In this document: positions 43,101-58,100 of the stretch, one piece after another
Numbering within the stretch: position 1 is the stretch's first letter
Layout of the letters: each line of letters opens with the position of its first letter
From: Membranipora membranacea
Lineage: Eukaryota > Bryozoa > Gymnolaemata > Cheilostomatida > Membraniporidae
Direction of reading: 5' to 3'
DNA: 64,000 nt
Assembly (NCBI GenBank): GCA_914767715.1
Contig: OU612073.1
Span: 4,154,001 to 4,218,000, forward strand
The notes under the pieces: model-generated
What the model saw: the letters and a program-made list of their open reading frames with translations, nothing else
Told to the model about the DNA's origin: nothing
The model's database searches: none
Made by a program: the position numbers and the translations under genes

Positions 43101-46100
43101 CAAGCCTCCAATGATTTGGAAACCCTGTCTCACAGGGTTTTCAATGGTGCAGACTCTGAATCAAAAATCGTTTTTATCCTAACATAAGCGGTTTTCAAGA
43201 TAACCCTCTTTCAGCAGGTTTTTCCTATGCGGCGTGGGTTAAAAGTACCAAACAGAGATAGGAGATAGGACAACTCCGAATTGAGGCATAAATAAGAGCT
43301 CAGAAAACTGTCTATTGTGTACATATTATGTATAGTATTTTGTATATATTTGTTTATTAGTGTTTTTGATTACCTGTTCCGTTTTCTTTATTTCAATGTT
43401 GATTATTGCTTGCTAGAAATTGCAATGATTAGTGTTATCTCTTTTTTCAAACATTATCCTCCGTAAAATCAATGAACTCCCTCTCATTGGTAAAATGAAC
43501 ATTCTACAGCATCAATTGTAGTCATTGGGTTGATTCGATATGCTTGTTGTTCTGTTTTCTAGTGGCTGGTATGACGACCCCTGATATGTGGGAGTTGTTC
43601 GGTCAGATCTGTCCTGAGGCCACCCATTCTGATATGGTATGTTCTCTAACAGTGCTCAATGGTAGATGAAGCCCATCTTCATTTTCAAATGTGACTCTTA
43701 CTCGCAGAAAATATTAATGTGGCATGGCTCTGCAGTCGGAAATGCGGTTCTCTGTTAGCAAAATATAGATGTTGTTTCGTATTTTTCACAATTCAACTGT
43801 TAAAGAACATTTAGCAACTTGTCAGTATCGCAAACATAACACCAGTTAACTGTATATCTCTCTATTGTACAGGTGGTAGTGACAGACTCCGTCACTGATG
43901 ATGATTATTTCGATTATGAGCACTACGGAACATTTGAAGTGACCCTGGCATTCTCTAATTGTATCTCAGATGACAGTTTCACATTCACTGTTGATGTTGA
44001 CCAAGTAAGAAATAAAAAGATATAAAATATAAATATTAAATTTGCCTATTATATTAAAAAAGTTGTCCGAAACTACGAGCGAGATTCTCCTAGGACAACA
44101 AGTCAACCATAGTATTGTCACACTGCTAATTTCTTGGTTGAGGGAAAAAGTAGCGGCGCGCGTGACAGGGCTCAGTCAACCGCACATCCTTATACTTTAT
44201 TTTCTGTTTAGCCTTCGATGAACTTGACCATCGTGAATGATGAGTATATTCTACCATGGATGACAAACTCCACCCTGACAACAACCATGGACTGGGGATC
44301 AAGAATCAATCTCACATACAACTACAATGACACCAACCCATTGTATGAGATAGCCTATGACAGGTTCTACCCTAACACTGCAGGCCATATGTGGGATGTG
44401 GAGGGAACCTTCTACCCTACCGTGAGTTACTGAGTGGGTCTGTTCTAACAAAACATTATATTCCTGTTCTCACCGAATCAGTTTATGATTTATAATTATT
44501 TGACAAGTTTGATATTTAGGTAGTAAATTCTATACAGTCAACGGATAGTTCAGTTCTTATTACTCATCCTACGATTTTCGATAGGACAACTCCACAGTGC
44601 TAGGTTAGCCGGGAATCCAAAGTGGGATCAGGTCAAGCTCTCATACTCTATTGAGGCCTGGTTTCCCTGGATGATCCAGAGCATTGCATCATGGGATACT
44701 CTTGAATATACCTTGTTGTGACTCTCAGTTATTTATTCCTACTCTGCAGGTAACTGCTGTTAATCTGGTCGGTGAGTGGTCTGCTGTGACGGGTCCTGTA
44801 TACATACAGTATATCCTGGCAGAAGCGCTACGTGTAGAGACAAGGTCTATCTGGACTATACGGTACCCTGACTATAAGGACGAGGTGTCATTTAATGTAT
44901 ACCTTGTCAGGGATTATGCTGATATGATGCCAACCAATGTGACAGCTAATGTGACCTTTGGTGACCTTGTACCCGGAACTGATGATATCGCTACCCTGGA
45001 TGATCAATACATGCCTGGTATGTCCGCAGAATAACACACTGACCCAGTGATACTTACTCTTAGCTTTCAATGTCATTTAAATTTTAAATGCTCGTGTGTT
45101 TCACGTTAGCACTATTTGCCCGTAAAAGTTCAAAGACAATATATCGCAAAGGAACATAAGCAAAGATACATTCGATATAAAAATTCTGCGTTGCAAATAT
45201 GTATCGTGCAACCACATATAGTGTCAGGTCAGGTGTAAATACGCATGTAAAGTTGTTTTGTTGTTGGAAATCATCACTATATGAGTTTTTATCTTTGTTG
45301 AATTCACACAGGCAACATGGTTTCCGCATGTTATTACCACTGATATACTGTGTTTTAGATGTGGCTCAGTTCGATTCTGATCTGGATTATACTGATGGAG
45401 ATACTCATGTCTGGACTGTGAAGCACAACTATACAGTGGGAGACACTTACACACTTAATATTGACTTCCAGAACTGGGTCAGCACTCTCACTGTCGATGT
45501 GGAGTTCCATGCAATAGAAGAGATAGCTCCTCTTGAGTAAGTTAATTTTATAACCACCTTCGGGTAACTTCGGGAAGACACTGACAAGATCTAGAGGAAT
45601 ATTTCTTACCAAACTGTGCATCCATCTATTCCGTATGCATAAGAAAGCATGCCAGACTCTGATTGGAAAAAATGTGATAAACCATACCATATCACATACT
45701 AATGTGATACACCATATCACATACTATATCACATACTAATGTGATAAACCATATTACACATTAATGTGTGAGTTTGTTTTATATTATTCAGACTCACTGT
45801 GAAGACGATTGAGATGGACGCTATCACTGCATATTTTGATGATCCCGCTAACTATGACAAGCTGGTTAATGGTTTGACAGATGAGCTGCTTCACGAGCAT
45901 GTCGACTGTGGCAGAGTTTATGAGGCCACTGGTAAGACTAAACCTAACCTAACTAAAGTACCATACCTGTGTAGCCATCAAACTAACTCAACAACAATGA
46001 AGACATGATAGAACAACAAACCGTTAGCAGTTTCATTGATGAGTCAGATTGAACTCCTTGATTAATCAAAAACTTTTCACTTGTTGATTTTCTTGTCAAT

Positions 46101-49100
46101 TTCTCAAGCTTTGACGTAGCGCCATACTATGCCTGTATAGTAGAACTAGACTCCCTAGCTATTCCTTCTTTAGGTAAGAACTGTATTGAGGGATTGAGAC
46201 AGCTGGCTGGATACTCGACTGATCTGGTTGGTAATCCTGTACTTAGATCTAAGAGATCTGTAGCGTATGAAATAGTTAGCTCTGTCTCTGGTAATACAAC
46301 CTCCGATAACGGCACTGCAGCTGATGATGTCTACAATCCTGTACCCACAGACCCAGGATGTGAGTCATCTTATATATCATATATATCTTATACATGTCTG
46401 TGAGTCTCTGATCTGTAGACTCAGTTCCTCACTCAACACATCCATTCAGAGAAGGATGACTTAAGGCTAAAGCTAAACATCTATCCTCATTCTACAAATT
46501 AATAAATTGCATTTCCATATATCTAATGATAATATAATTTATTTATTTGATTTGATTTGTTTGTTTCTATGTTACCATATTGTCTTTCTTTGGTTATATT
46601 ACTCTGTAAATCTCCTGTAAATCTTATCTGCTTTAAATACAGTCAAACCACCAGTCACTGCAAGAACGGTTACAGACTTTCTGACTGGAGTGAAGCTAAA
46701 TATCACCAAGGCTGAGATAGAAGAGATCCAGGCTAATCACGTCAATCTAAGATTGGATTTGTCCTCTCAGTATCAGACTGACTTTGATACCTTCCTGCTG
46801 TCAGTATTATATTATATATATTATATATTTAATATAAGCAATTATAAATATGAATCAATATTACCACTGTAGTAACGTTAGGCCTGTGTCCCCAATCTGT
46901 AAGGTTAGCACGCAAATAGATACACGTTATACAACTATATTGCCCGAAAGAGTGAGTATTGAATACACCTCCACACACCTTGGAGTCCTAGTTATAAGAG
47001 AGCCCCTCCTTATGATGTCACAGCCTCAGTCCAATGCTATCACCCAAGAGCAGACAATCTTGATATACTAGTTCCATGCAAAAGTTGTCCCATTAATATG
47101 TCATTGGTTGAGTTCAAACATTTGCATAACTAAGGTCTATTTATTCTATCAGTCAGCTGCAGGAGAATCCTCCCCTTACAATGGAGGCAGAGTCTAGCCT
47201 GAATTCTACTCTCGCCAGTCAGGGACTGAATGACATCATAAACTGGAACTCACTCTACATGTACTACGCAAGAGTGGCCTGGAAGGTCAATAGCACAGAG
47301 ATTAAGATGTTAGGCTTGGATGGTTTAGAGGCTGATGCTGTTACTGGACTGCTACACTTCCCACAAGAAGAACCTGTAAGTCTGATCATATGTGGATCTG
47401 TGACAAGCTGCTGACTTCTGCTTTATCCTCATATGTCTGACTGTCATAGGATGAATTACCACATATAAGACTGATGATGTAAAATTCGCCGCCTTTGGAT
47501 TTCCTCATTATTTACAGAGTTTGTTGGTAACTCACAGCCATGCTGGAGTTTGGAAGAGGGGGATTGTTTTTTACTGTTTTGTCTGTATTTAAATTTGAAA
47601 TATTGATGCTATGAAAACAGAGCATCAAATGGGAGCATATTGATATAAGAATATTGGAGTATATTTACATACACTGGTGATTCACCACGTCAATGAGCCT
47701 CGTACTGTTTATAATACTAATGATATTCCTATTATTACAGTTGACACTATGGATGGACTTTGCCCGCGGTAGTCATCTACACTTCAAAGTAGATTGGGGG
47801 GATAACTACACAGAGGTTACAGATACGCCATTCGTCAATCATATGTATGATAGACCAGGTACGCAGTGTGATACATGCTGTCACACCCTCCAATACTTAT
47901 CTTAACTTACACTTCAGATTGGTATCCTGGAGGGTGCTGAACTCAGTAGAGACCATAGACTTAATATACTACCTAGACAGGCCAATAGCATTCAATACTG
48001 TCCCACTTAAATAGCACGACATGACGTAATCAGTTTGTGCTGTGAGCCATAATTTACTATATACCATTCAATGAAATAATGTGAAAAATCAAGGGACGCC
48101 GGGCATGATATCGGCCCTTGTCCGGCCCCTAATTATTTAAACACAGAGAAAATTTGTGAGTTTATGTAAAAGACCTTTCCGCACGAGATGTTATAAAAAG
48201 TTGACTCCTTAGGCGAATCCAAAGCGAGAACAGACCTGATAAGTTACAATCATTAGCCAATAAATATTGAAACAAATACAGCCGTCTACCCTTAACACTT
48301 CTACCACTACTATTCAAATGCACAGAATACCCACAACACAGTATCACAAATATTTTGTTGGATGAGCCAGATCAAAGCACCACCACCATCATCATAGATT
48401 TTTGCATAAATATTCCTAGTCATGACTGAGCACAACCTGCTCAGCTTGGATTCATTGTTAAAAGAGTTTACTGCAAATTTTATTGTCGCTTCATGAGGAA
48501 GAATAGATCTGTGCTGTAAATTGAGTATGCCAACTCCAGATATTTATGTATGATGAAGCTAGGCTGCGTGACATATATATATATAAAGTCTTTGGTAATC
48601 TCTCATCAATGAAATAATATAGTAAATCAAGACACGCAGGGTATAATACCAGCCAAATTATATTAGATCTGTTTTAATTTATGAGATAAAAATTATCAAA
48701 ACAAATACTTCTATCACTACATGACAAAAAAGAGGGCTGTTACTGCGGGATTATACTAATTTCTGAGGGCACGACCAAGGCTAACTGCTACCACTATCAG
48801 CGATTGCTGCCATATTCGAAGTGACTGATTACAGCAAAGCTAAAGCTTATCGACACAAATACAGCCATGAAGCTAGCCACTTCTTATCACTACTTTGTAA
48901 AAAATATGAATATATACTGTTGAGTTATACTAATTGTTGTGGGCACGACAAAAATTAAAAACACTACCACTATCAGCGAGCATTGCAAAGTTAGATATGA
49001 CTGGTTGCAGTGTACGTTAAAATTAATCAAATTAGTAGAGCAATGTAAGCTAACCACTTCTTACACTACTTAGCAAAAAACAAAATATACTGTGGGATTA

Positions 49101-52100
49101 TACTGAATTTTGCGGATGGGTCAAAGACTAGAAAACTACCACTATCGGTGATTGCTGCAAAATTTCCAAATGAGACACTATCAGTATCAGAGATCGCTGA
49201 AAATTAGATATGACTGAACACAATAAGCCTGCTCAGTTTGGAGCGCTGATTGTCAGTGTTTGCTGCGAGTTTGGTTGTTTCATGGTGTATTCTGACCAGC
49301 GTATATCTCTTCGCTATTAGGGGTTTGTAGATAGTGTGGGAAGGATTGGAAAATTGTTGGGATAGCATCCTTTTTTAGCAAAGCTCTCCCACCCACACCA
49401 GGAGGCCTTCTAAATGTATCTCGTTTCAAATGTTGGCTACATAGAACAGCATATTTGGATGGAGTCCAGTTCTTGCGTTTAACGGCCAAAACCCATACCT
49501 TTAGTCTCTCCTCGTTATTTCTGGGGAAGGCGTGGAAGCTAAAATTAGGATTTCCTGCCAGGTTATTTCCACAGCCGTAGACAGCGCACCAGTTTCTAGA
49601 TGACTTTTTTAAAAGCATCACAAATGATAACATATACAAATAATTATCATTCAACTACAGCTTTTGATATAATAAACGGAAATTGTAAAATCAATTTCAT
49701 AGCAGCGTCAGCATGGCCAAGAAAGATTTGCGAGATCACCGATTAAGTCTACTCACACTTTTTGACTGCCGTGCCAGTTCTGAGTTGGATATTTCGGGAG
49801 TAAATCAGAATTGTCATCTCAAATAGTGTCCCTCCAGCCCCCCCCCCCCCCCCCGCCAAATCACTATCGTTCCACCTTTTTTTTTTTACAATCAAATTTT
49901 ATCACACCCATCGATTATTATTTACTATGTCTATAGCCTTAAATTTATGTGCATGTATATAAGGATGTGGGTATTATTATGTGACAATATTTAGTTGATT
50001 TCTATCTAAAAAAATAAGGAAGCCTGTCCTCTTAGATGGATGGGACAAGCAGAAATTACCTTATCATCTTGTGAAGTGGTAGCAGCAGGATTTTCATCTT
50101 GTGAAGATGAGGCAGCAAGATTATCATCTTGTGAAGATGAGGCAGCGAGATTATCATCTTGTGAAGACGAGGTAGCAGGCTGTAGGCTCATTTAAAAATA
50201 GTTTTGCTATAAACTGAGGGGCGTGGGTATTATATCCAGAACTTCCATTTTTGTGAAGATGAGACAGCAGGCTGCAGGTTCACGTTATATAAAAAAATAA
50301 TCTCAACGAAGTATGAATATTAAAACCAGTAACCACTTTGTTTACATAGTATCTTTCATCTTCTGTTTCAGTACAGGGCTGTATTTGTTTTGATAATTTG
50401 TATCTCATAAATTAAAACAGATCTAATATAATTTGGCTGGTATTGTACCCTGCGTGCCTTGATTTACTATATTATTTCATTGATGAGAGACGACCATAGA
50501 CTTAATATATATATATATATATGTGCCACGTACCCTAGCTTCATGATACATACATACATACCTGGAGTTGGCATACTCAATTTACAGCACAGATCTATTC
50601 TTCCTCATGAAGCGACAAAAAAAATTGCAGAAAAAACTTGTAACAAGGAATCCAAGCTGAGCAGGTTGTGCTCAGTCATGACTAGGAATATTTATGCAAA
50701 AATCTATGATGATGGTGGTGGTGCTTTGACCTGGCTCATCCAACAAAATATTTCTGATACTGGGTTGTGGGTATTCTGTGCATTTGAATAGTAGTGGCAG
50801 AAGTGTTAAGGGTAGATGGCTGTATTTGTTTCAATATCTATTGGCTAATGATAGTAACTTATCAGGTCTGTTCTCACTCTAGATTCGCCTAAGGAGTCAA
50901 TTTTTTATAACATCTCGTGCGGAAAGGTCTTTTACATAAACTCACAAATTTTCTCTGTGTTTGAATAATTAGGGGCCGGACAAGGGCTGATATCATGCCC
51001 GGCGTCCCTTGATTTTTCACATTATTTCATTGAATGGTATATAGTAAACTATGGCTCACAGCACAAACTAATTACGTCATGTCGTGCTATTTAAGTGGGA
51101 CACGTTATGATCAGTGAAGCATAAGCATTGTCCTGTCTAGGTAGTATATTAAGTCTATGGTAGAGACTTACAACAGTTGACTTTGCACGCAATGTGTTAT
51201 CTACTATACTACTACTTGTTTTACATCAATTCACTTGTACATAGTGCTACAAGATTCCAAACCTATTACTTACTTTTTCAGGAACATACACAGTGAAATT
51301 CACAGGGTTCAACGCAGTCAGCAACCGGACTCAAGAATACACAGTTGTCATACAGCGATCAGTGTACGACCTAGAAATCACTGGACCGGAACAAGCGACG
51401 AGAAATGTGTCAACCACATGGGACTTTGATTTTGGTTCTATTGGTACCGATGCCTGCTACATGGTAAGTGATGCAGTCTAGTCATGCATTGAATATATTA
51501 TAAAATATAAATACAGACATTGGGCTGCTTGAGTGTCCAAAAGCATATCTAATATGTTATATTATATATGTACAGTATATTGTCCTACTACCAGATTCCT
51601 TAGTCGCTTGATAACTGGTACATGTGAGATGGAGTTTGCTGTATAGACATTTGTTGTATGATGAACGCATTAGGACATAACTTTGCTTTGACGTTTAGTT
51701 ACATGACATGAAGTTATTTCATTGTTTTAGCTGGATTTCAAAGACACAGGAAATGATCGCTTCCCCGTTGACAATCAGTATTTCTTCTTTGGACTCAAAG
51801 CTAGTAAGTTTGATTAGAACTCTACCCCTCCGATCTCCATGATTGAGTATTCTGTTTTATACATGAATATATAAATAAAACAGGGTGCAGTAGAAATGAA
51901 TATAGCAATCATTCCTGAAATTATTATTGCAGCCTGCAACAAGTACTTCGGCATTCAGATGGCAAAATACCCTCAGCGTATGCATGATAAAACTAATGCA
52001 GGTCTGGAGGAAGAAAAGGACTTGGGTGGCGGAATTATGAAGATTACTAATTCCTTCACATTCGGAACGCTAGGTAAGTCTTATTCTATATCCACATACA

Positions 52101-55100
52101 TTCATTCAACAGTAACAGCTACATAATCATCCCGCTCACCATAAAGTGTTGTTGAAGCGAACTCTTCTTATTGATTTAGCTAGACCACTATCATTCACTG
52201 CTTAGAAGCATGAAGCTTTGGACCTAAAGCTATATATTATATGGTACAGATAATAGAGAAACAACTTTGCAGTAAATTACCAGGCTTCTATTTTATGTAG
52301 ATGAAGATGGCTACTCAGATATCCTTGTGTTCAAGTATCTAACTGGTTGATGCATTTTAAATGAATTGATTGATTGATCAATTTTGGGTTTTCGATGTGC
52401 TGTACATGTATTCTCTTTATATTGTTAGATGGTGAACTCCAATGTAAATGTTATTTTAATTGATGAAACTCTTCGCTATTTTTCAGGTACATACAGGGTT
52501 GAGTTGACTGGTAAAAATCAAGTCTCCTCTTTTTCCTTTGTCTACCCCGTGGCTGTGACTAAAGGTCCCTGCTTCAAACCTCTAGTTCTCCTCGATGAAA
52601 ATAACCCATGTGAACCAAACTGTATGAACGGGAACGAGAATGTGAGTATATTCAGATCATGTTATTAATTATCTCAGGAGATCATACTGATGTTAATGGT
52701 GTGAGAGTAAGTCTGTGTAATGACGACACGCTACACAGCAGGGTAGACTTTGGGTGACGACGTGTATGTCCTGTCAGTATCTACATCTCAGCCCAAAATA
52801 ATCACACATAAGGGAAAAGAAGCCCATGCTAACTTCAAATATGCAAAATTATGTATATCCATCTATTCACAGTGGTTCACACAACATGAGCTTTCTGTCT
52901 CTGATCAGTTGGGTTGAGGATACGACAAAACACATAGGTCTGGGTTTACCCTGCAGTTGGTGTTTATCAATATCCATAGAATAACTATCTGTATTTATTT
53001 GTTTGTAATAGTCGATAAAGCGAGCTGACCCAGTGGAGTTAATAGCTGTTGTTCAATATAACTGTACTACAACAACGTTGGCGAGTCACTTCTGGCAAAT
53101 AGTCAGACTCAATGATGATGGCAGTGAAGATGATGTAAGTACCCACTAGGGGTGTGCTGCTATAACCAGGGGTGTGCTGCTATAACCCAAACAGATAATA
53201 GTTTCAATGTTATTATCGATGTGTGTACAGCAAAGTTTGCAACTTCAAAGAGTTCTTTGTGTTGTGAAAGCATTTCGTCAAAATATTCAGCGTCATTTGC
53301 ATTTGATGATGGGATGGGATGATAACACATAGTAAGGTTATACAGAGGGGACACTTCAATGATTGTTATAGTGCCTGCGGTTTTTGATCCAGTGGGGGAA
53401 AATCATCAATCTGGCCACCTGCCAATTTCATATTTTATATAAGTTACAATGGAGTTTTGTGATGCAGACATAACCACCTATGATAGGTCATAATTCATTG
53501 TCATTTTTTGCTAGGATGCATAGGCTATGAGTAATCCAGGTTTTTAAAATGAGTTTTATCATATAGATTAACATGTGACAATTGATAGACGGCTGGTCAT
53601 CAAAATTAGGAAATGTCCGTGGGTTGACCTAAGCCGCATGTGAATCTATATGATAAAACTCATTTTAAATTCTGGATTACTCATAGCCTATGCATCCTAG
53701 CAAAAAATGACAAGAATATGGTGTAGCTTGAAGGTTGGACATTTCAAAAATTTTGGAAATCAGTCTTAAGCATAAATACAGAATGAATTATGACCTATCA
53801 TAGGTGGTTATGTCTGCATCACAAAACTCCATTGTAACTTTTATAAAATATGAAATTGACAGGTGGCCAGATTGATGACTTTCCCCCACTCATCAAAAAC
53901 TGAAGGCACTATAACGATCATTGTGTCCCCTCTGTATATCCTTACTCTGTGATGATAACATAAGCATATAACTGTAAATATGCGTCTTATATCTTCTGTT
54001 ATGTGATACACTCATGGTTGGTTCTTCATATTACTTTATTTAGAAAGTATGCACTTGTCTGTGTTACAGATTTTCTTACCAGACGTAGTGTTATATAGTA
54101 ACTTTACTACTCAGCCCCTCAGGAGACTCGTTATAGCTGAGAAAGTTTTAGAGTATGGTCGCTATAGATTCTCACTCAATGTCACCATGTATGATGAGGA
54201 AATTTGGCAGATAGACTATATCATGGTCAATATCAGTAAGTTTCATGAAGTATAAGACAATTATGTAGTTGAGGGTATAATAGGAGAAGCCACTAGAGTA
54301 CGGTTAGTTTGTTCAAACAAAGTAATAGTATGACGTCTAAACTCATGGGGCCATTGAATGAGTTGCTCGATTGTTTCAAATTTTGAACATCCAGACTGAT
54401 TTCAGAATTGAGCCACTGACAATGTATGCAGACTATCTGTTGAATTTCGGATTATTCTTTGCTGATCATCTTTCATGTTGTTGATGGAAGTTAACTGTTA
54501 ATATAACACGGATGATTATGTATCTTTTACTTTTTCAGTCAAGTCACCTCTGGTTCTGAACATCAACTCTGCACCTGTTAGTACAGCCTTCCAGCGCTGG
54601 AAGTATTCAACAAATTACACGATGAATGCTCGGGACTTCAGCTACGATCCTGATGATGAGACTGATGATAAAGACGGTAAGTGATCCAATCAACGCTCTG
54701 TTTGTGCTATATGCAATAAGCATTACTCATTACTCATTACTCATTACTCATTACTCATTACTCATTACTCATTACTCATTACCCTTAACTTATTATACAT
54801 GATACATCACTCATTGATCAATGAATGAAAATCTTTGAATTTAATAACCGTAGTTTTATGTGACTTTAGTGCAGCATGTGGTGATTAAGCTAGCAGAGCG
54901 ACCTATACTGTGATTATTCTCTATCAGGTCATGTCCGGTCCGGGTCCGGTTAGTGACATTAAGGCTGTTATATCATATTTCATGTTTTCTTTCTCATATT
55001 TACAACAAAATACCTGATTCCTGATTGGTTGATTCCAGCATTCACATTCAAGTGGACGTGTAGAAGAATGTGTGAGACTATGCCTGAGTACGACCTGGCT

Positions 55101-58100
55101 ATAGACACTGTAGTCACACCTATGACCTCGGAGTGTGAGGCACTTAATATATCTTATGTTGAAACCGAGGATGGCGTAATGGATAGAGGATGCTTCGAAG
55201 ATGGTTATCTTGAATCAGGTAATATTCAGTTACATATCAATACAGACAGTCAAACCAATATGTCACAGTGACTTTGGAATGGTATATTTCTGGTCTAACC
55301 TGAACTGTGATCTTAAATTCTAGTTATATTGTTTAGAGGCTTAATGGTTTGTTGTCACCTACAAAAGCAATACTTGTACATCACAATTTGGCATGGACTT
55401 AAATAGTTATTGAAAACCTTCCTTTTTCACTGTTTTCAGGATTATTCACCGATAATACTTACGGAGTTGAGATTGCTGATCTTTCATTTGCATATGAAAT
55501 GGACTACATCATATTTGAAGTGTACATGTTCAAAGATACTCGAAGAGCTTATCAGAAACTCGAATTGAATATCACACAAGGAATGCCCCCTCAAATCGAC
55601 CCGGATATATGTGTATCGAATTGTGCGGTAAAGACATAAATATAAAACATCAATACACACCACAGCATGAATAAACAGGCACATGTGCGACATGGTGTAA
55701 TCGATTTATGTGTTTTGATATCCTGCAACAATTAAGTGACATTATTACCAGCTGAGATATGATGAAATTCCATATTATTGTTTTTCGCATCTTTTCCTAA
55801 ATGTCTTCTACCCCTATAATATGACTGCTTTCCATGACTATGAGGGATGTTGAGTTATGATGATGTAGTTGAGATTGACATATTCTCCCTGAGAATGTGA
55901 TATCCTGTACAAACATTTATGTGGTATGGTGCTGTATATCCGTACCTGTTTCGCAACATTCCAAAAAATCTGTCTCATACTGATGAAATGTTGTAGGCAA
56001 AGGTCAACTTTAACGATATCTATTCAATGGAGGCAAATATCATCAATGGTCGCGGACTGTTCAACTATATTTGGTATCTGTTCCGGGTACCAGTTAATGA
56101 CTTCACGGCTGACTCAGCAGAGGAAATTGAATATGCCAGGTATAGCTCATCACCCCAATGCAGTCGATGGACAGTGAGAGTATAATTGAAGTGCTGACGT
56201 GTTGCCTAAGAGTTGCACTATTGGTGGTTGGTTCTGGTTGACAGACAGGTAGATGCCATTATAACACTGCCCAACCACACAAAAATGAATGATAAAGCTG
56301 TTGTGTTGTGTCTTATCCTCAATGAGGATGATTTTTTTATTTAGATGGAACGATAACCTGCCTTCTGATGGAAGTAAACAGACTATGTGTGAGACGGGTA
56401 ACAAAGCCAAGTCATTAGCCTGGGAACCTGGATTCTTCACAGAATCTGACACTGTATATCAGTGAGTACTTAGTCAAAAAGTTATGGCACGAGAAGATAA
56501 AGTGTAGACTGCAGAACAAAAAAGCTTTGCTGATACAAGTCTTTTGCTTCAGAGCAGTTTGGCTACTTCTAAGATTCTTTGCGTAATTATTTCGAGGACT
56601 TTTAATGTCATGTTGTCCTTGAGTTACAAAACAAATACGATGGAATGCATCGGCTAACTAACGATCAAACTATTGATGTGGTATTTACTAGGATGATCTA
56701 CCTCTCTGGTAGACATGTTCATATATAGATCTAGTTGCTTGAGTAAAATTCATTTGAAATTGTAATCAGCGATCAGTAATTGGTGTTGCCTTGAATTAGG
56801 TACAATCGCTACTTCCTAAAAAAATGTTTATTTATTGATAGTCAATCTCTAAGCAATAAGCAGATGAAGTTTTTCCTCTCTTTCCATGCCCTACCTCCGC
56901 AGCACCTCCGCAGCACCTCCGCAGCACCTCCGCAGCACCTCCTATATATCTCATTCTATATCTCACTGACGCATTATATAGAGTAGAGTTAGGACTGTAC
57001 TGCATCTATCTAAGATTAGATAAGATAGCAGCTTATTGTTACATCTGTCAACGACAGTTTACATTGTTTAAAAAGGCGATGTGATTATAATGGCATATCA
57101 TTTAAAACTTTGATACTGGTAGGTATATAACTGCGTGAAAATCTTTCAGTCCTAATATATATATATATACTTATTTACTATATTATATATTGTGATGCAT
57201 TGCTTTTCTTTTATAGTTTCTTCAGTGCATTGAAGGTATGGAGAGGTCAGGCAGTTGATAACTATGGTATGTTGATCACACATTTCCAGGTGAACGAACC
57301 TCCTATTCAGGGTAACTGTACAGCCTATCCTCTCACCGGTAACGCCACAAAAACTAAATTCAATGTCAACTGCACAGAGTTTTGGGATCAGCATAAACCT
57401 ATTAAATATCAGGTAAGCTATTATATTATTGATATATAATATAAAATATAATATATAATATATAATATATGGTGTTGTTAGATAATGTTAGCGTTAATGT
57501 ATGATTGCATAACATTATTTTAACTTATCTCACAGCTGATAGTTCCATCGTGGAACAATTATTTATAAGTATTCTGATAAATCTATCAGCCTTAAATCAA
57601 ATATAAGAGAACATTCTTGACTATATCATACCACAGATGGGCTTTAGGCAGCTTGGCAGTGCTACAGGATCCGAAGGTATAACATTTACTCCATTCAGAC
57701 CCACCCCAACAGACCCCACAGGGGGCATTGTCCTACCACCAGGCGACCCAGCATTCAACTCTGAGATGGAGATATTCGTGCGAGCGAGGGATGGTATTGG
57801 AGGTCAAACACTTTCTGCACCCATGATAGTACAGGTATTATTCACAAAAGCACCATCAACTCATGGCTACTATCCTTTTACATCTCAGAAGCGTATTATT
57901 ATCTTTCTAAATTTTGAAAATGTTTGGATGCAATTGAGAGAATTAACTGAGAAAATAATAATACAAAACTGCAATCAACTTGGGTAGGACTCGGAGACTT
58001 GGGTAGGACTCGGAGAAAATCAATAATGGTTAACAATGTTAAGATACCTCTCTGAACACTAAGGCATTGTACCTAGTACAGTAGTGAAACATGCATGATT

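Larger units (their letters stand above)
47946..51167. mobile_element. P-superfamily-like DNA transposon, 3,206 bp, with 8-bp target duplication
   Basis: The perfect 8-mer gtagagac lies at 47946-47953 and 51160-51167. The element 47954-51159 starts CATAGACTTAATATACTACC and ends in its reverse complement. Inverted-repeat arms of about 750 bp (about 47954-48710 and 50380-51159) match with few gaps, including GGGACGCCGGGCATGATATC. An 8-bp duplication, ends starting CA and an internal THAP ORF together fit the P-element superfamily. The transposase catalytic domain was not found, so the copy is probably non-autonomous. It sits in intron 44 of the PKD1-like gene and leaves the host splice sites intact. 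Confidence 0.8.

Noticed and set aside
49280-49654. THAP ORF as a stand-alone host gene
   Set aside because: It lies between the terminal inverted repeats of an element with a perfect target duplication, and ends soon after the THAP domain.
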